Notes under the pieces: generated by a model | What the model was told of the DNA's origin: nothing | The model's input: only the letters and a program-made list of their open reading frames with translations | Database searches by the model: none | Shown: piece after piece, positions 1 to 12,789 of the stretch | How positions within the stretch are numbered: the stretch's first letter is position 1 | Layout of the letters: each line of letters opens with the position of its first letter | NCBI RefSeq assembly: GCF_022605725.1 | Contig: NC_065554.1 | Coordinates: 17,255,100-17,319,099, forward strand | Length of the DNA: 64,000 nucleotides | Origin: Anthonomus grandis grandis | Lineage: Eukaryota > Arthropoda > Insecta > Coleoptera > Curculionidae | Reading direction: 5' to 3' | Program-made: the position numbers and the translations under genes

Positions 1-1555
1 ATGTATATGTTTGTAATTTTATTTCGTTCATTTATTTTATTAGTTCATTCTATAACTTAATAGCTACGTAACTGAATGATTGCGGAACTAACAAATTATT
101 TATATGCCTCGTATCATAGTTATGTCGACTACAGTAAAATAACTGACACAAATAAGGTAGCTGACCAGTTTTTAAAACTCTATGCACAAAACTCAGCGAA
201 TGACATTTTCACCTGTTAGTCATTGATAAAATGGAAAGGCTATTCAAGTAAGGCGTCATTTGTTCCTGTATGTTATATTAAAAAAAAACGTAAACAGGAG
301 TTCTGTAATTTTTGAATAGAATTTGCCGTTTACGCTGTAAGTGAACTTCTGTAAACAACATTTCCATAATCCTTTTTGTTTAATGATATGTAAAATGAAT
401 TTTAAATTACTTATATTTTATCTTGGTGTGAGTGTAAAATTGTATTCATCTTTTGTCATTGCCTGAGGATATATAGCTCTAAAGTTAAAGATTTATCCTC
501 AGTCAACATAGAGTAAACTTAATATTTGCGTTTTTTTAACCTGGTTTAATAATAACTTTTATTGCGGTACTTTCATAATTTATTTAAACTCTGTCGAGAC
601 CCTCATGATCCCGAAATCCTTTACGTATAAACCAGCTCTCACGCTGCCATCATCGGAAAGGAAGTGTGAGTGCGGATACGGAAATGAGACTTGCAGATAT
701 CTGATCGTTCTTGGTTCTCTCGCACACCTCTATAGCTCCGTATGTATATGGTTTTCGAATATGGTGCTAAAATAGGTTTATGGGTGAGGAAATCCGAGCC
801 AGACGCCGTCGTTGTTAGCAAGATAAGAGAAGATCTCGAGCACTTCCTTTTAGTTGCTATAGCACAAGTTTATTACGTTACACAAAAAGTGTTTTTTTTT
901 GAGTAAAAATAGTAAAATCAACTTATTCCTTAATGATGGAATAGAGATTCAAGAAAGACTGAATAAGTAAATAATTTTTACAATTTCAGGCACGTTAATT
1001 ATTTTTGAGAATAAAGTAACATGGAGAATACAGTAAACCAATTTTTGACAGATATATATAGGGTATCTCAGGATGAACTGCGGTGATGGATTTCTTAAAA
1101 AGTAGGTTTTGGAAGCATTTGAAAATTTGAAAACGTCATAAGTTTTTTCTAAACAAAAGTTTTTAATACGAACTAGAGTTTACTGTTTGGAAGAGAAGAC
1201 ACATATCTTGTGACTAAATTTGTTGAAAATTAATACACAGGATATTCAAAAATTAGTCCTGAATATAAGAATAGAAAAAATTAAAAATGTTAATAAAAAA
1301 GTTGAATATCTTGTCTTAGTTAGATATGAAAATAAACATCAGTTTGTATAAATACAACTAATCCAAAAATTAATAGTTTTTACTAATTAATAATAATATT
1401 AATATTTGTCAGACATAGCGTCGAGATAGAGCGAAAATAAAAATAAAGAATCTTATACAATTTTTTTTTGATACTTTAGATGTTTTGACTTCGATGTTAC
1501 TATTTAAAATTTTAGATAAATAAAAGATAAGCAAGAACGGTCAGATAAAGTAGTT
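1..1555. other. AT-rich DNA with no recognised gene
   Basis: No coding homology or structured repeat was recognised on either strand. A short G+C-richer patch at about 595-850 holds a 60-codon minus-strand frame with no known motif. The stretch is downstream of the last recognised phosphodiesterase exon, so remaining 3' exons or UTR could hide here, but I could not identify any. Confidence 0.4.
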
Positions 1556-2002
1556 ATAAGAAGTAATTTTCAGTTTCGTGTTTGTGACCCAATATCTTCA
1601 ATATTGCGGAGGGTTGTTGGGTGGGGTCAGAAATTATAACTAAGAGAAATTAAAATTATAACTAAAGAAATCTAGACTTAGGTAAGAGGTGTAATGTATA
1701 AAAAATAAATTTTATATTTTTATTTATAAAATATTTTTTAAGGGATTGTACCTGAATGTAAATTCAACTGTGTCGTGGTTTTTGTTTTATGTTGTTTTAA
1801 TTTTTGTACGCGTAAAGAAAATTTATTTTAATAGTGTTTTTTATGTACTTGAAATTACTTTTTTTATCTTTGTGAATACTTGAATCCATTTCAGTGTCCT
1901 GAGGATGATTTAATATAAGTCGAAACGTCGACATTTAAGCAAACAGGTTTCTGTTTTATTTCTGACCCCACCCAACAACCCTTCGCAATAATAAGAAGTA
2001 AT
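1556..2002. mobile_element. 423-bp non-autonomous element with 12-bp target duplication and internal inverted repeats
   Basis: The 12-mer ATAAGAAGTAAT occurs at 1556-1567 and again at 1991-2002, which looks like a target-site duplication around a 423-bp insertion (1568-1990). Inside, positions 1600-1634 and the reverse complement of 1960-1994 are near-identical 35-nt inverted repeats that include GGGTTGTTGGGTGGGGTCAG. Just inside the right repeat is a CCTGAGGATG...GTCGAAACGTCG motif (about 1898-1932). No coding capacity is visible. The variable-length duplication suggests target-primed integration rather than a TA or TTAA cut-and-paste element. Penelope-like or SINE-type origin is possible but unproven. 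Confidence 0.6.
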
Positions 2003-2885
2003 AATTGGCCAAATTATTGACTAGTTTTATATTTGAAACTTTATGTAAATTTTTGTAACTTAAAAAAAACGTTTTTGCTTACATTGGGCGATACAATACA
2101 AATCTAGTAAAAAAGCACTGTTAAGGATATTAAAAACATTAAAGTTTTAAAATCGAAGTTATTACGAATTATTTTCAGTTGAAATTCCAGCTGTATGAAT
2201 GAAATCTTCAACAGGCATTTTTTAAATTCCTCATCTAGCAGGGTCTCGCAAGACTTTGTGTAACAGGCCAATATACAATACTTTCCCAAAGTTTAAACCT
2301 AAAAAAAATTAGGCTAACGCTATATTTACTTTGATTCAACCAAAGTATTTTTCCAATATTTTTTATTGTTATGATGCAGCAGAAGACGAATCTTCAAAGT
2401 TTTAATAGCGATCAATTTATGGATCTTGGACCGGGAACCTGGATGAATTGTTATTGTTAACCTAAGTATTATTAGCTGGAATTTAATTGTAAACTACCAA
2501 GTATTGATTTTTTTGGCACCTATGTAACAATTGAGTCTGTTTACCTTAATCAACTCAGTCAGTACGGTTTAACTTTATTCTATTTTCTTAAAACAGCTGT
2601 GTTAGTATTAACTTATTTAAAATCTTATAATTATCAGTATCATTTCTTTTCTAAAAACTATTGAAACAATGCCTTATACTAGTTTAATGTACTCTAACAT
2701 GCATTATTTGGTGTTTATATGTCTCACTTAGGGATAATTATAAAAGATACTTTATATGGAAGCATTTATTTAAGGCACCTATAGCCAGAGGCTTTAGAAA
2801 TTTGACTTCTTCGAGGAACCGTCAAGGTAGACGAGTTTGTTTTTGCATTACTTTTATCATTGCATTTATCAACCTGATTTATGGT
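2003..2885. other. No recognised feature
   Basis: AT-rich sequence with one 61-codon minus-strand frame (2104-2289) lacking any known motif. Nothing further is supported. Confidence 0.4.
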
Positions 2886-3312
2886 ACCTGGAAAAATTAT
2901 TACAGAAGAGATAAAAGAAAAATCCAAAAGCTATGACACTGGTAAATAACCGGGAAGAAATCACAATCATTATACAAACTTCCTACAAAAACTTCAAAGC
3001 TCAGAACCATCAATATAATAGATGCCTAATCTAAAATATAAGATATTATAGGATATAGGAATTAAAAAAAGCACTGAACCAGATGACAAGCAAGAAAAGC
3101 TCGGGCAAAGAAAGAATTATGAATGAAATAATAAAGATGAGAGGGTGTACGGTTTGCTAAACAGAAATAACTAGAAATAACTCTAGAAAACTATAAAAAC
3201 GTAAAAGTCATATTACTATACAAAAAACGAGATATCAACAACATAGAAAACTATCGTTCAATTAATTTACTCGCATATACGAGTTGCTCACAAAAATTAC
3301 TAGAAACAGGCT
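2886..3312 (+). mobile_element. RTE-like LINE fragment, N-terminal part of reverse transcriptase
   Basis: On the plus strand, frames that shift and stop repeatedly read as the start of an RTE-type reverse transcriptase: an EEI..LYKTSKP-like spacer, a KKSSGKERIMNEIIK block (canonically KAPGxDxIxxE), then VKVILLYKKRDINNIENYRS, equivalent to the canonical LxKKGDxxxxxNYRPIxLL motif. Similarity ends at about 3311. It lies head to head with the antisense LINE that follows. It is a dead fragment. Confidence 0.65.
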
Positions 3313-3505
3313 TTCTAGTAAATTTAATTTTTAGAGAGAAGTAAATTTCTAGTAAATTTAATTCTTAAAAACATTTTTAAACAACAATTTACAAAATAAA
3401 TATAGTATATAAAATATTCAACAAAATAAGATTTTATATCGCAATAAAGCACTTGAAGTATTAGTACTATCATTAAATATCTAAAGATATAAAATTATAT
3501 TGCAC

Positions 3506-6288
3506 TTAAGCAGATTTTAAAACTCGTTGAAGTGAACTCAGAGAACAATGAAACAAATCTATACTGACACTATTTGAGTTAATCATCATTCTACCTATTG
3601 CACAGTTTTCACCATACAGTGTACGATTTTGTTCAAGGTAGAATAATCTAGTCTGGCTGAGCACTGTAGTAGGAGGAACATTTAAATTAAGCTGACACAA
3701 CAACTCGGGAGACTGTATTAGATTGTGAAGAATCTTGTATGTTGTGACAATATCGCAGTTTTTACGTCGAGTCTCCAACTTTTCAATGTTCAGCAATATA
3801 TACATTTCACTGTAATTAATATCAATACAAGGAATATTAAGCTTGTAAGCAATGTATCTTATGAATTTACGTTAAAATTTTTCTAGACGCATTATATATT
3901 TAGCATAATAAGGTGACCATATACATGAATTCGACTCAAGTTGACTGCGAACCAATGAAAAATTACAGAAGTTTGATGGAATCAATACTGCTGAAATCAT
4001 GAATGTGCCTCTTAATAAAACCCAACATTTTGTAAGCCTTATTACACAGGTTTTCAATATTTTTTGAAAAAGTTAGTCTGCAATCAAAAAGCACCCCAAG
4101 ATCACGTATCTCTGATACCTTATCAATAAGTGAACTCATTAGATGGTACTGATGAAATGGTGGACTAAAACTTCTTTCATCTTTCAGCATTTTTTAGCAT
4201 TTAGGACCATTCTATTGTTCTTGCACCATAACTCAAATTTGTGAAGATCAGAACAAAATTCATGATGTGTCAAGTTACTGTCTATAATTCTAAATATCTT
4301 AACATGATCAGCAAAAAGCAACACATTGCAATAATCAAAACAATGAACAACATCATTAATAAAAAGATTAAATAAAAAAGGGGCAAGATGGGCACCCTGA
4401 GGAACCCCATTCACTGGAAAAGGACTAGAATAAAAGTTATTTACCTTTACAATCTGTGTTCTTCCAGACAGATATGACTTCTACCAGGCCAAAAGACAAC
4501 CACCAATGCCATAGAGTGACAACTTTGCAACCAGGAGAGCATGATTAACCCTGTCAAAGGCCTTGGAAAAGTCAGTATATATGGAATCAACTGACATACC
4601 GCTCTCCAAGGCCCCCAACAAAGCTGTTTGGTAAAGCAACAAATTAGTGGTAATGGACCTACCCCTGACAAACCCATGCTGCCTAGTTAAGATTATGTTT
4701 TTAAATTTCTCTGATAAAAAATCTGTGACAAAACTTTCAAGAACCTTTGCAAAGTGACAAGCCAGAGAAACAGGACGATAGTTTTTCACATCATCCCTCT
4801 GACCTGTATTCTTAAATATAAGAGTCAAATAATTTAACTTCCATGAGGTTGGAAAATCTACCTGTCTTGAAAGACAAATTATAAATCAGCCATAGTGCAC
4901 GTGCCAATGCAAAAGCACAGTGTTTTATAAAGACAGCTGGAATACAGTCAGGCCCAGGGCCCTTATTAACATTGACATTGGTTAACTTTTCAAAGACTTC
5001 AGATATTTGTACATGCATTTCATTAATATCAAAATAACATGCAATGCGTAAATTGCAATGCGTACTGAAGAAAAATATTGTACAAACAAAGATGCTATTC
5101 CATAGCCATTTTCACCCACTGCATCTAAATATTTCACAGTAGATGGAAAACTGTTATTTTGTGTCTTATCTCTTATATATTTCCAGAAATATTTAGGGTC
5201 ACCGGAAATAGAAGATTGGGTTTGCTCAATTTAGTTTGAGTTGCACTGATCGGCCTGATTTTTACAGATTGCTCTAAGATTACTGAACATTTCATAGTCT
5301 TCAACGGCCTTAGACTGTTTATACTTTGCATGTGCCAATCTTTTTTGCAAGACATTTGATTTCAATTCTGCGCTGGACCATATTGGAAACTTGAATTTAT
5401 TGTTAATTTTTATGATAGGTACAAAATAGGTGAAAGCGTTGTCCAATGCATTATACAAACAGTCCACATTAGCGTTAACATCAGACGAGAATAAACTATC
5501 CCAATCCGCATCAAGAAGGTAGCTGTTAAGACCGGCATAATCTGCATTCTTGAAGTCGTGTATTTCTTCACAATAATCAAGAGATTCAAAATTGTTTAAC
5601 TTTATAAAAATCATCAATGTAGGATGATGTCGATCACATTTAACTAAAAGATCATTTGAGCATGATAGGGTATCATTATTATTGTTACTAAAAACTAGAT
5701 CTAGATATCCCCATTTGCATTTTGAATGTTATTGATCTGATACATGTTAAGGTATGGCATTGTTTCTAGTAAAGATTCTGCAGGCCCCGCAACACCACTA
5801 CTAAACATTCCAAGAGAGTCATTACACCAAGTCAATTTTGGTAGATTAAAATCACCGGCAATCAAAATTGAGCTGTCACCAAAGTCTTCGGCCACCCTCT
5901 CGGTTGTCTCACAAAAATGTTGGTAGTCTTCGGGTTAAGAATTGGGAGGTGTGTAAAAGCAACAAAAAACTCGTCTCACTTTACCAAAAATAACGGAAAC
6001 CCAGATGGCTTCAGATTCTTCATGAGCCACAGGCAGCAATTCAGACTCTAGAGATCAGCGAACAGCAATAAGTACTCCACCATTCCTGGTTTTACCAGTC
6101 CGTTCAAGACATCTGTCCCGTCTATAAATAGTAAAGCTATGCAGACCCAGTTCACTGTCCAAGAAGTTGCTGTTCAATGAAGTTTCACTTAACATCATCA
6201 CACCATATACTAAAGTTGAAGCATTTTTGCAAACTTCAACCAACTACATTTACATTCTGATAATAAACTGTCACCTCATTAAGAGCTA
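3506..6288 (-). pseudogene. LINE ORF2 pseudogene: endonuclease plus reverse transcriptase
   Basis: The product would nick target DNA and reverse-transcribe the element RNA. Endonuclease traces are LSETSLN near 6180, GKTRNGGVLIAV near 6060 and AGDFNLPKLTW near 5860 (the GDFN signature). RT traces are KGPGPDCIP near 4960, NYRPVSLACHFAKVLE near 4770, QHGFVRGRSITTNLL near 4660, DFSKAFDRVNH near 4570, NGVPQGAHLAPFLFNLFIND near 4400, and FADHVKIFR near 4310. The catalytic box should read FADD; here the second Asp is His. The C-terminal ETRRKNCDIVTTYKILHN at 3805-3506 is typical of the group. Frames at 4190, 5018 and 5895 differ from the main one, so at least five indels plus stops destroy the ORF. 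Confidence 0.85.
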
Positions 6289-6512
6289 TCAATTGCCTTG
6301 TATGTTTACATTTGGTCTTTGAAAATTTACATTTGAATTTCTGGGTTTATATTCAAATGGACGAAATACAATTCCATCGGGCCAAAAAGATTGATCAGAA
6401 ATTATGTTATAATATTTGTCACTTACACCAACTTTAAATGATTTTATGCCATTACGAGAAGATAGCTGATATACAACTAAGTCTTTGTTGTCATCTAACT
6501 GCTTATTTCATA
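6289..6512 (-). pseudogene. LINE ORF1 (gag-like) C-terminal fragment
   Basis: Immediately upstream of ORF2, the minus strand reads SFKVGVSDKYYNIISDQSFW followed by PDGIVFRPFEY and stops at 6289-6291. A short SFK(V/I)G ... FWP.G...RPF tail is characteristic of ORF1 nucleic-acid-binding proteins of Jockey/CR1-like insect LINEs. The frame is open from about 6512, where similarity ends at the truncation point. ORF2 starts just downstream, the usual spacing for two-ORF LINEs. Confidence 0.65.
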
Positions 6513-7673
6513 TATTATTTTTCACTTTTTAAACAATTTTGTTACTTTTATAATATTTTTTATGCATGGTTGTTTTAAACTGAATTGCTTATCAATATCA
6601 ATGAAAAACATCAATAATATTATCTGTATATAAATAAAATTTTTATGAGTTTTTTGCAAAAAATATTTTATTAACTTGAGACGCTTTTTAACAAACGTAT
6701 TCTATTACCTAATAAGAGTTTTTTTCCTGGAAGTTAAAATTCAAAATATTCAGAGAGAATAAAGTACATCCATATAAATACCCTCCTAAAATAACAATTT
6801 TTGTTCTATTTTTATCTTATTTATTTACTATTTTATATCAAGCATATTCTCGATACCTTATATTACAGATTCTTGATTAAAATAGAAATTTCAATTATAA
6901 TTATGTTTTCTTGGTATTATAGTTCGAAATTTTTATTGCTTGTTAACAGAATTTGTTTTGATTACAGGATTTTATGGGAATAATTCAGCGAAACTTCGTT
7001 AAAAATATCATTATATTTTTAAAAGAAAATTAGTATAAAAGATAAAACTACCCAAGCACATGAACAGAATGTTCATTCATTAAATTTTATTTTCAATATT
7101 TCGCTTTGAGCAATAAAGAGCCACATGGCTGCATAATAAAAATCTTTATATAAATTTTTTTCAATTATATTTTCAGTATTTATTTTATATAAAAAAAATT
7201 ATATAAAGGCGATTATCAGGCGAGAATAATTCTTAAAAAAAGAAAAAAAATCTTAAAAATTTGTAAGTTAACATTTCATATACGTATATTAGAATAATTA
7301 ATTTCTTACAAAAAAAAAATTACATAAGGAAAAGCCATTAGAAAATATAATTATTAAACATTATTTTTAAAGGATTTTTTTATTTTGTACCGTACAGACT
7401 ATGCACACAAATAAGACAAAACAAAGACAATCAAAAGGATTTTTCCACTTTAATTTTTAAATTACAGTCTAGTTCTTGTTAAAAGTCAATTTTTCATGTT
7501 TAACAGCCACTTCTTAAGATTTTTAAGCATATTTGAAAATAGGTGAAATGTCGATTTATTTAACATTTTTGGTACGTAATCAACGAAACACGTTTTCTAC
7601 GTTTTTATTTCGTACTGATCCCTTAATAAAACTTTAATCAAAATATCGGGTAGGCTCTTAAAAAAATATTTAC
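6513..7673. other. AT-rich intronic or 3' flank, no recognised feature
   Basis: Homopolymer-rich AT sequence with no coding or repeat signature, next to the exon donor at 7673. Confidence 0.4.
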
Positions 7674-7786
7674 CTGTCCAGAATCCCTATCAAATTTATA
7701 AATTCTTAATCCAGGATTATTGGGTCCATCATGATTTCTCTTAGGCGTTATTGAGGGGGCAAGCATAGACCAAGAAATTGGTCGAC
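7674..7786 (-). CDS. SMPDL3-like phosphodiesterase, internal exon (NNPGLRIYKFD region)
   Basis: This 113-nt exon is too short to stand out as an ORF. It has two bases completing Gly, then 37 codons ending in phase 0. The acceptor reads TTTAATTTCAG and the donor CAG|GTAAAT. The peptide reads RPISWSMLAPSITPKRNHDG, then PNNPGLRIYKFDRDSGQ. It matches the conserved stretch after the GHxH motif of acid sphingomyelinase-like enzymes, where an NNPG(L/F)R turn and a Y-x-F-D strand follow a PS(I/V)(T/S)P segment. Phase agrees with the donor of the exon at 20757. The next expected segment (typically a DYTQYY-like strand) was not found between here and position 1. Confidence 0.93.
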
Positions 7787-10700
7787 CTGAAATTAAAGAA
7801 AATATTCAATAAAAACTGAAGAAAATAAGTTTGTTGATTAATATCATTAATAAGCTATTTAAAATAAAATAATAAAAAATTACTAAAAGCACTCAACATT
7901 TCCGAGAAATTCTTGAAACAAGCTGAAAAGAGTAGAAAAAATGAAAACTTAGTTTTAGCTGTTTCGAACAATAGTAGATAAACATTGTTGGACTTTTTGT
8001 AAATCAAACTTCACGACAAAAATAACATACAAATATTCCAGATATTTTTTCCATATACTTAATGCCATATCTTTATGGAGTTATTTTTTAGTGTTAAGTT
8101 TAAGTAAAAAATATGCATAAATGTAGATGCAAGTCAAATGCAAAAACTTATAAAAACCCAGAAAAAGATATTAAGAAAAAAATAATGTTTCAACATATTT
8201 TTTTTTGCTATATATATAATATTCGAAATTTTATTCATATGTAAACACTCAACATACCTGCTAAATATAAAATAAGCACTATGCTTAAAAATAACTGATA
8301 ATTAATGTGTGTTTTATCGGAAAGAGATCAAAAAATGAAACTTAAGATTATCGATATTTAAAGTACTCATACTATATTTCATAACCTTTATAGAGTTTAT
8401 AACACGATGTTGTAATTTTGTCATCACGTTGATGTTAAAATAAACCTACATATTCATTCGGTATAGATAATAGAGACAAAACAGTTTCAGTCCGAAATTA
8501 ATGTTTGCTGCATAAATTTCTGTAGCACAAACTTCATCACCATAATGTTTTAATGATACTAACAGAGAAATTAAACATCAATTCCAGTTATTTCTGACAC
8601 ATTTGCATAATATCGATACGAAATAGAATATTTGCCGCTGCTGCAGTTAGGCCTGTTAGTATCTATATTCTGATTTGCCCGTCATATTATTGTTAAAATG
8701 AAATTATTGAGCTTTCGTTAATGGAAATTTGCATTTCATTGGATCTAAAAATAATATTGAATTAATGTTAAGTGCTACGCATATTAAATATGTAGGTTAC
8801 GATAGGATAAATTGGAAAATGTACAGTGGTTTATTAAAAACACGATTCCTCATTACATCCTATAGGTATGTTAAATATGTATGCTGTTTTTTTTTTTGGA
8901 AAAGTATTATTATTACAAAGTATTTTTTGTGCCTAAAGAAAATGACTTAATTCAATTTATTTTTTTAATATATACTCATTTGCTCTTTGACAAATACTTT
9001 TTTTTAATTCTTTGGAAACGATTTTTTTTACTACATTTAATTCTAATAAAAATGAAAAATTATATTTTAAGAACCTTAAAACATTTATTTATTTAAAAGG
9101 GCAAAAATTGGAATACAAGAAAATTGGGTGTTTTTTTTTTGAACTCTTACGATGGTATAAACTTGTGCCACACCATGGAAGAAAGGCAATTAAAGCCGAT
9201 CTTTTCACAAGTAAATGCCGGTGCTTTCATAACATCACATTATGGGGGAATCGTCTTCATAAACGTAGTATAGGGGATCTTAGAACTCAACGTAAATAAA
9301 AACTTGAATGTAAATGTGCGTTAAATACGAGTATAAGTGAAATAAAATATTTTTTTTTAATTTAAATATTTTTTTTGAAAATACTTAACTATTATTAGAC
9401 CAGAAAAAAAAGAAAACTGAAATTTTGTCCATGCATGGTTTTACTAACAGGACTTATTTCATGTTTTCTTGTCTTGGCAGAAAAACGGCATAATACCTAT
9501 GTACATCTATCAATAGTTAATATGTATTTTCAATAAATACAGAAGATAGATTAGTTTCCGATATAGCAATACTGTCCCTTCGAAGAAGTGAGCACCCTGT
9601 ATATATTATCTGATGTGATATAAAATAAGTAATGTAAAATTGGCAATTATTTAAAATAATAAAACTATGCAAAATGTTAAAAATTTGTATTTTAAAACAT
9701 GAATTATTAAAAAAATCAAAAGTATTTAATTTACATAGACACTTCTTATTAGGTACCTTTAATCTAATAATAAATCTTTAATCTAATAAATGCATTAAAA
9801 AAACATATAAATAGTTCACAAATGGTAATATTACTTTATATTCAAGGCATTATTCTATTGTTAAAAAATATTTATCATGTAAATATTTTTAGACGACGTC
9901 CCTAATAGTGATTCATTGTGTCCATAGTATGAGCAATGAGATCGACCCTTTTCTTTAAAATACATTATCTACATTCATTTAACGCTGAATATCGAATTCA
10001 TTAAAGAGTATCTTATTATGGTTTATTTATCATATTATAAAGTTTTTTTTTTGCAATTTCTACATAAGCATTTGGCATCAATGCATCAGAGATATTGCAA
10101 GCAAACAACCTGCTCATGCTACTTCTAGCATTTCAATGTTCAATGTTTAAAATAAAAAATTAATTTTAATCATAAAGTAACTTTGGATGTTTGAAGTAAA
10201 ATTTGTTATCTTATATTGCTAGAAAAATAACGTTAAAAGCCATGTTTGACATAAAAAACAGAATTCGTTCTGCTTGTTTATAAGTGACACCAACAATGTT
10301 ACAGCGGGTACGAAAACCATCATTTCAAGAAAGTCTTTGGAACTCGAAGGCGGTCATTTTGAATAACTTCCTATAAATAATAGACGATAAATAATTAAAA
10401 ATAAGATGGTAAGAATGTGTTTTATTGTAGTTAGTTTTCCATTTTTAATGCTCGATATTTGACAACAGCGCATATTGCCAGGAGTGATTTGGTTTAATAA
10501 ATGAGAAGATAAATACAGTAATTTTCTAGTCTGATGATAGCAAGAACATTCGCCAAAATGCATGACTAGGAATATTAGGATTTTCAATTTATTTGTGGAG
10601 AAAAGACCTCTCCATCTCTTTAGAATAGACTTTTCCCTTAATTTATACAGTGCATCCGTAAAGTAGCGGATAACATCGAATAACAACACATTAACAGCAA

Positions 10701-12365
10701 ATAATATCGAATATATTTTTTCCTTAAATACATAGGTCAAATCACGAATTCCTTCAGTATTTTTGTTCAACAAAATTAATACTCCTGATATATTGGGATC
10801 CTAGTTATGCATGTATTGGGATCTCAGAAACACTGAAAGCTAGCAAAAATCGTCAATGATATTTACATTTTTTCATATTTCAATTGCATGTAACCATAAC
10901 GTAAATCCTAGTATAGTTTACTCTACCAATAATCTATTTTGCGGTATCGTTTATCATTAAAAGTGCAGTGGAAAATAGAATATTGGCGGAGCCAACTATA
11001 CCAGCATCAATAAAATTACTTTCTTTATATGAATTTATTTTTATATTAATGAATGGTCATAATTTGAGATATGATTGCCAATTTATTATTATAATAGCAT
11101 AAGTGTAGTTTATGTTAAGCTGTTCTTCTAACAAACAGTCCAGTTAAAAGAATATATAAAAAAACAGTTTATTTATATTGATAATAATAGGCCGATTCGA
11201 TGCTTTCTAAAGGGTGTTTCAATAAGAACGCCAGATTTTAATTGCGCGCCATGTTTGTCAAACGTTGCCAATTCAATTTTTCTCAAATATAAATATCTTT
11301 GTCGATTATGTGAGTAGCAAGAGCTCATTTCCTTTAATTGCAAAGATGTTTTATTTTCTCACTTATCTAATTTTATTTAGACAATCCAAGAGATCATATT
11401 TTTTAGAGATCTCTAAATTTTAAAACTCTTAAGTAAATTTAGCATCCAAAATATTGCCAATAGTGACAAGGCATAAATTCCCTATGTAATTTGAAAGAAA
11501 ATTGTTTTATTTTGATTGAGTACCGTGAAAAACCACGTTAAAAAATATAATCATTATAACTGAAAGAAACTGTTTGTAACAATTTTACGAAATTAGCTTA
11601 ATTAATTAATAAAAAAATGCAAAAGGCTATTTACAGTAAAAAATGTAGCAGTGCAGTAAATTTTCTTATCAAAGCGAGGTCTAAACCGCCAAAAGCACCG
11701 CGCAATCCTAATTCAATTTATTACGCAAGCACCGTAGCTTGGAATAGTTGTATAACTCAGTTAAGTCCCCGGCTTTAGTTAAGTATGCATTAATACCGTC
11801 TAAACTTGCAAGCAATACCCTTAGTTCGGAAATACGAGGAAGGGTGGGTGCGCCTCTCGTCGTCTTCGTGTTTCGCCAGACGGTGTGCCAAAATTAAGAG
11901 GACAGCCTGCCGAACGAAATTAATTTATGAAATAAAGTTTCTTTGACGTTTTACCTTTACAGTTGCAGGGTAATATTCTGGGTTTTAAGGGTCAGGTATA
12001 TACTTTTCATATTTAAATTAAGTGCAATTCGTACCTGCATATTTTATAAAACAATAAAATAGGCTTCGAAATACAAAAATTAAATATTAAGTAAAAAGTT
12101 TTGTTCAAAATATCTCCCTCTCGAAATGATATATACTTCCCTTCAAAAATGAAGAATTTTTTAGTTCAAACTAATTGTGGTGAACAATCCAAGAAGCGAT
12201 AAGCAATAATAATAATCTTAGGCTGCAAACTGTAACTTTCTATATTTGCATTCACTATCGCACTTCATGAAATGAACTGTCCTATAATATCTAATATTTC
12301 GATGTTTTCTTTGATTTTTCTTTTTAGAGAGGGTTCTTCTGTATAGTAATATTTATATGAATATA
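7787..12365. other. Intron sequence; one transposon-end-like fragment and one GC-richer island
   Basis: Part of the roughly 13-kb intron. Frames at 9012-9299 (+) and 10354-10773 (-) are open but carry no known motif. AGCACCCTGTATAT at about 9591-9604 resembles the right end of an element with an ACAGGGTG terminus, and GGGTGTTTCAATAAGAACG at about 11212 resembles a left end, but no partners were found. An island at about 11680-11930 is richer in G+C than its surroundings and has no ORF. Confidence 0.4.
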
Positions 12366-12556
12366 CAGGATGGCGCACCGAAAACTTTTCACCACGAATT
12401 TCGTAAATAATCGATTTTTGATTTTTGGTAGACCAAATAATCTATCCGTATCATTAATAAACCTTTACCATCAACCCCTATGCGGGAGTGATAGCTACCC
12501 TTAAAATTTTATGGTTTTTTTAGTAATATCTCATTTTTAAGGTCATTTTATCCCAA
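12366..12556 (+). repeat. Left terminal inverted repeat of the 12366-16003 transposon
   Basis: Starts CAGGATGGCGCACCG after TA at 12364-12365. It matches the reverse complement of about 15815-16003 with scattered substitutions and small indels; the inner shared block is ATATCTCATTTTTAAGGTC. Confidence 0.85.
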
Positions 12557-12789
12557 TTATAATGTCCAAGCTACTTTAAACCTAAGAAAATATTAATACA
12601 TTTTTCCGACTGAAATGCTTGTGATTTAGTTCTGTTATCTAAACTGGTGTTACTTAATGAAGTAAAGCCTGATTTTTCTTATAAAAAATAAAATAAACTC
12701 TTCTGACTTTTTATAAGAAACTTAATGTTAAACAAATTTATCAATTTTTATTTAATGTACTTAATACTCATACGTTAATGCCTAGTATC

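Larger units (their letters stand above)
3490..6512 (-). mobile_element. Long degenerate LINE (Jockey/CR1-like group), 5'-truncated
   Basis: This minus-strand non-LTR retrotransposon is about 3.0 kb. In element order it has the end of ORF1 (6512-6289), an ORF2 apurinic endonuclease domain (about 6243-5700), a linker (5617-5231), reverse transcriptase (5018-3963) and a C-terminal domain (3805-3506). The 5' end stops within ORF1 near 6512, consistent with the usual 5' truncation. No clear poly-A tail or target duplication could be assigned at the 3' end, near 3490. The reading frame changes at least five times. It sits just 3' of the last recognised phosphodiesterase exon, in the same orientation as that gene. 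Confidence 0.85.

Noticed and set aside
9012..9299. A 95-codon plus-strand frame with a basic C-terminus.
   Set aside because: No recognisable domain, poly-Phe from T-runs in the first half, and no splice or repeat context supporting it.
10354..10773. A 139-codon minus-strand frame, the longest without an assignment.
   Set aside because: Briefly considered as an ABC-transporter or mariner fragment, but no signature motif follows in any frame. Left as unassigned intron sequence.
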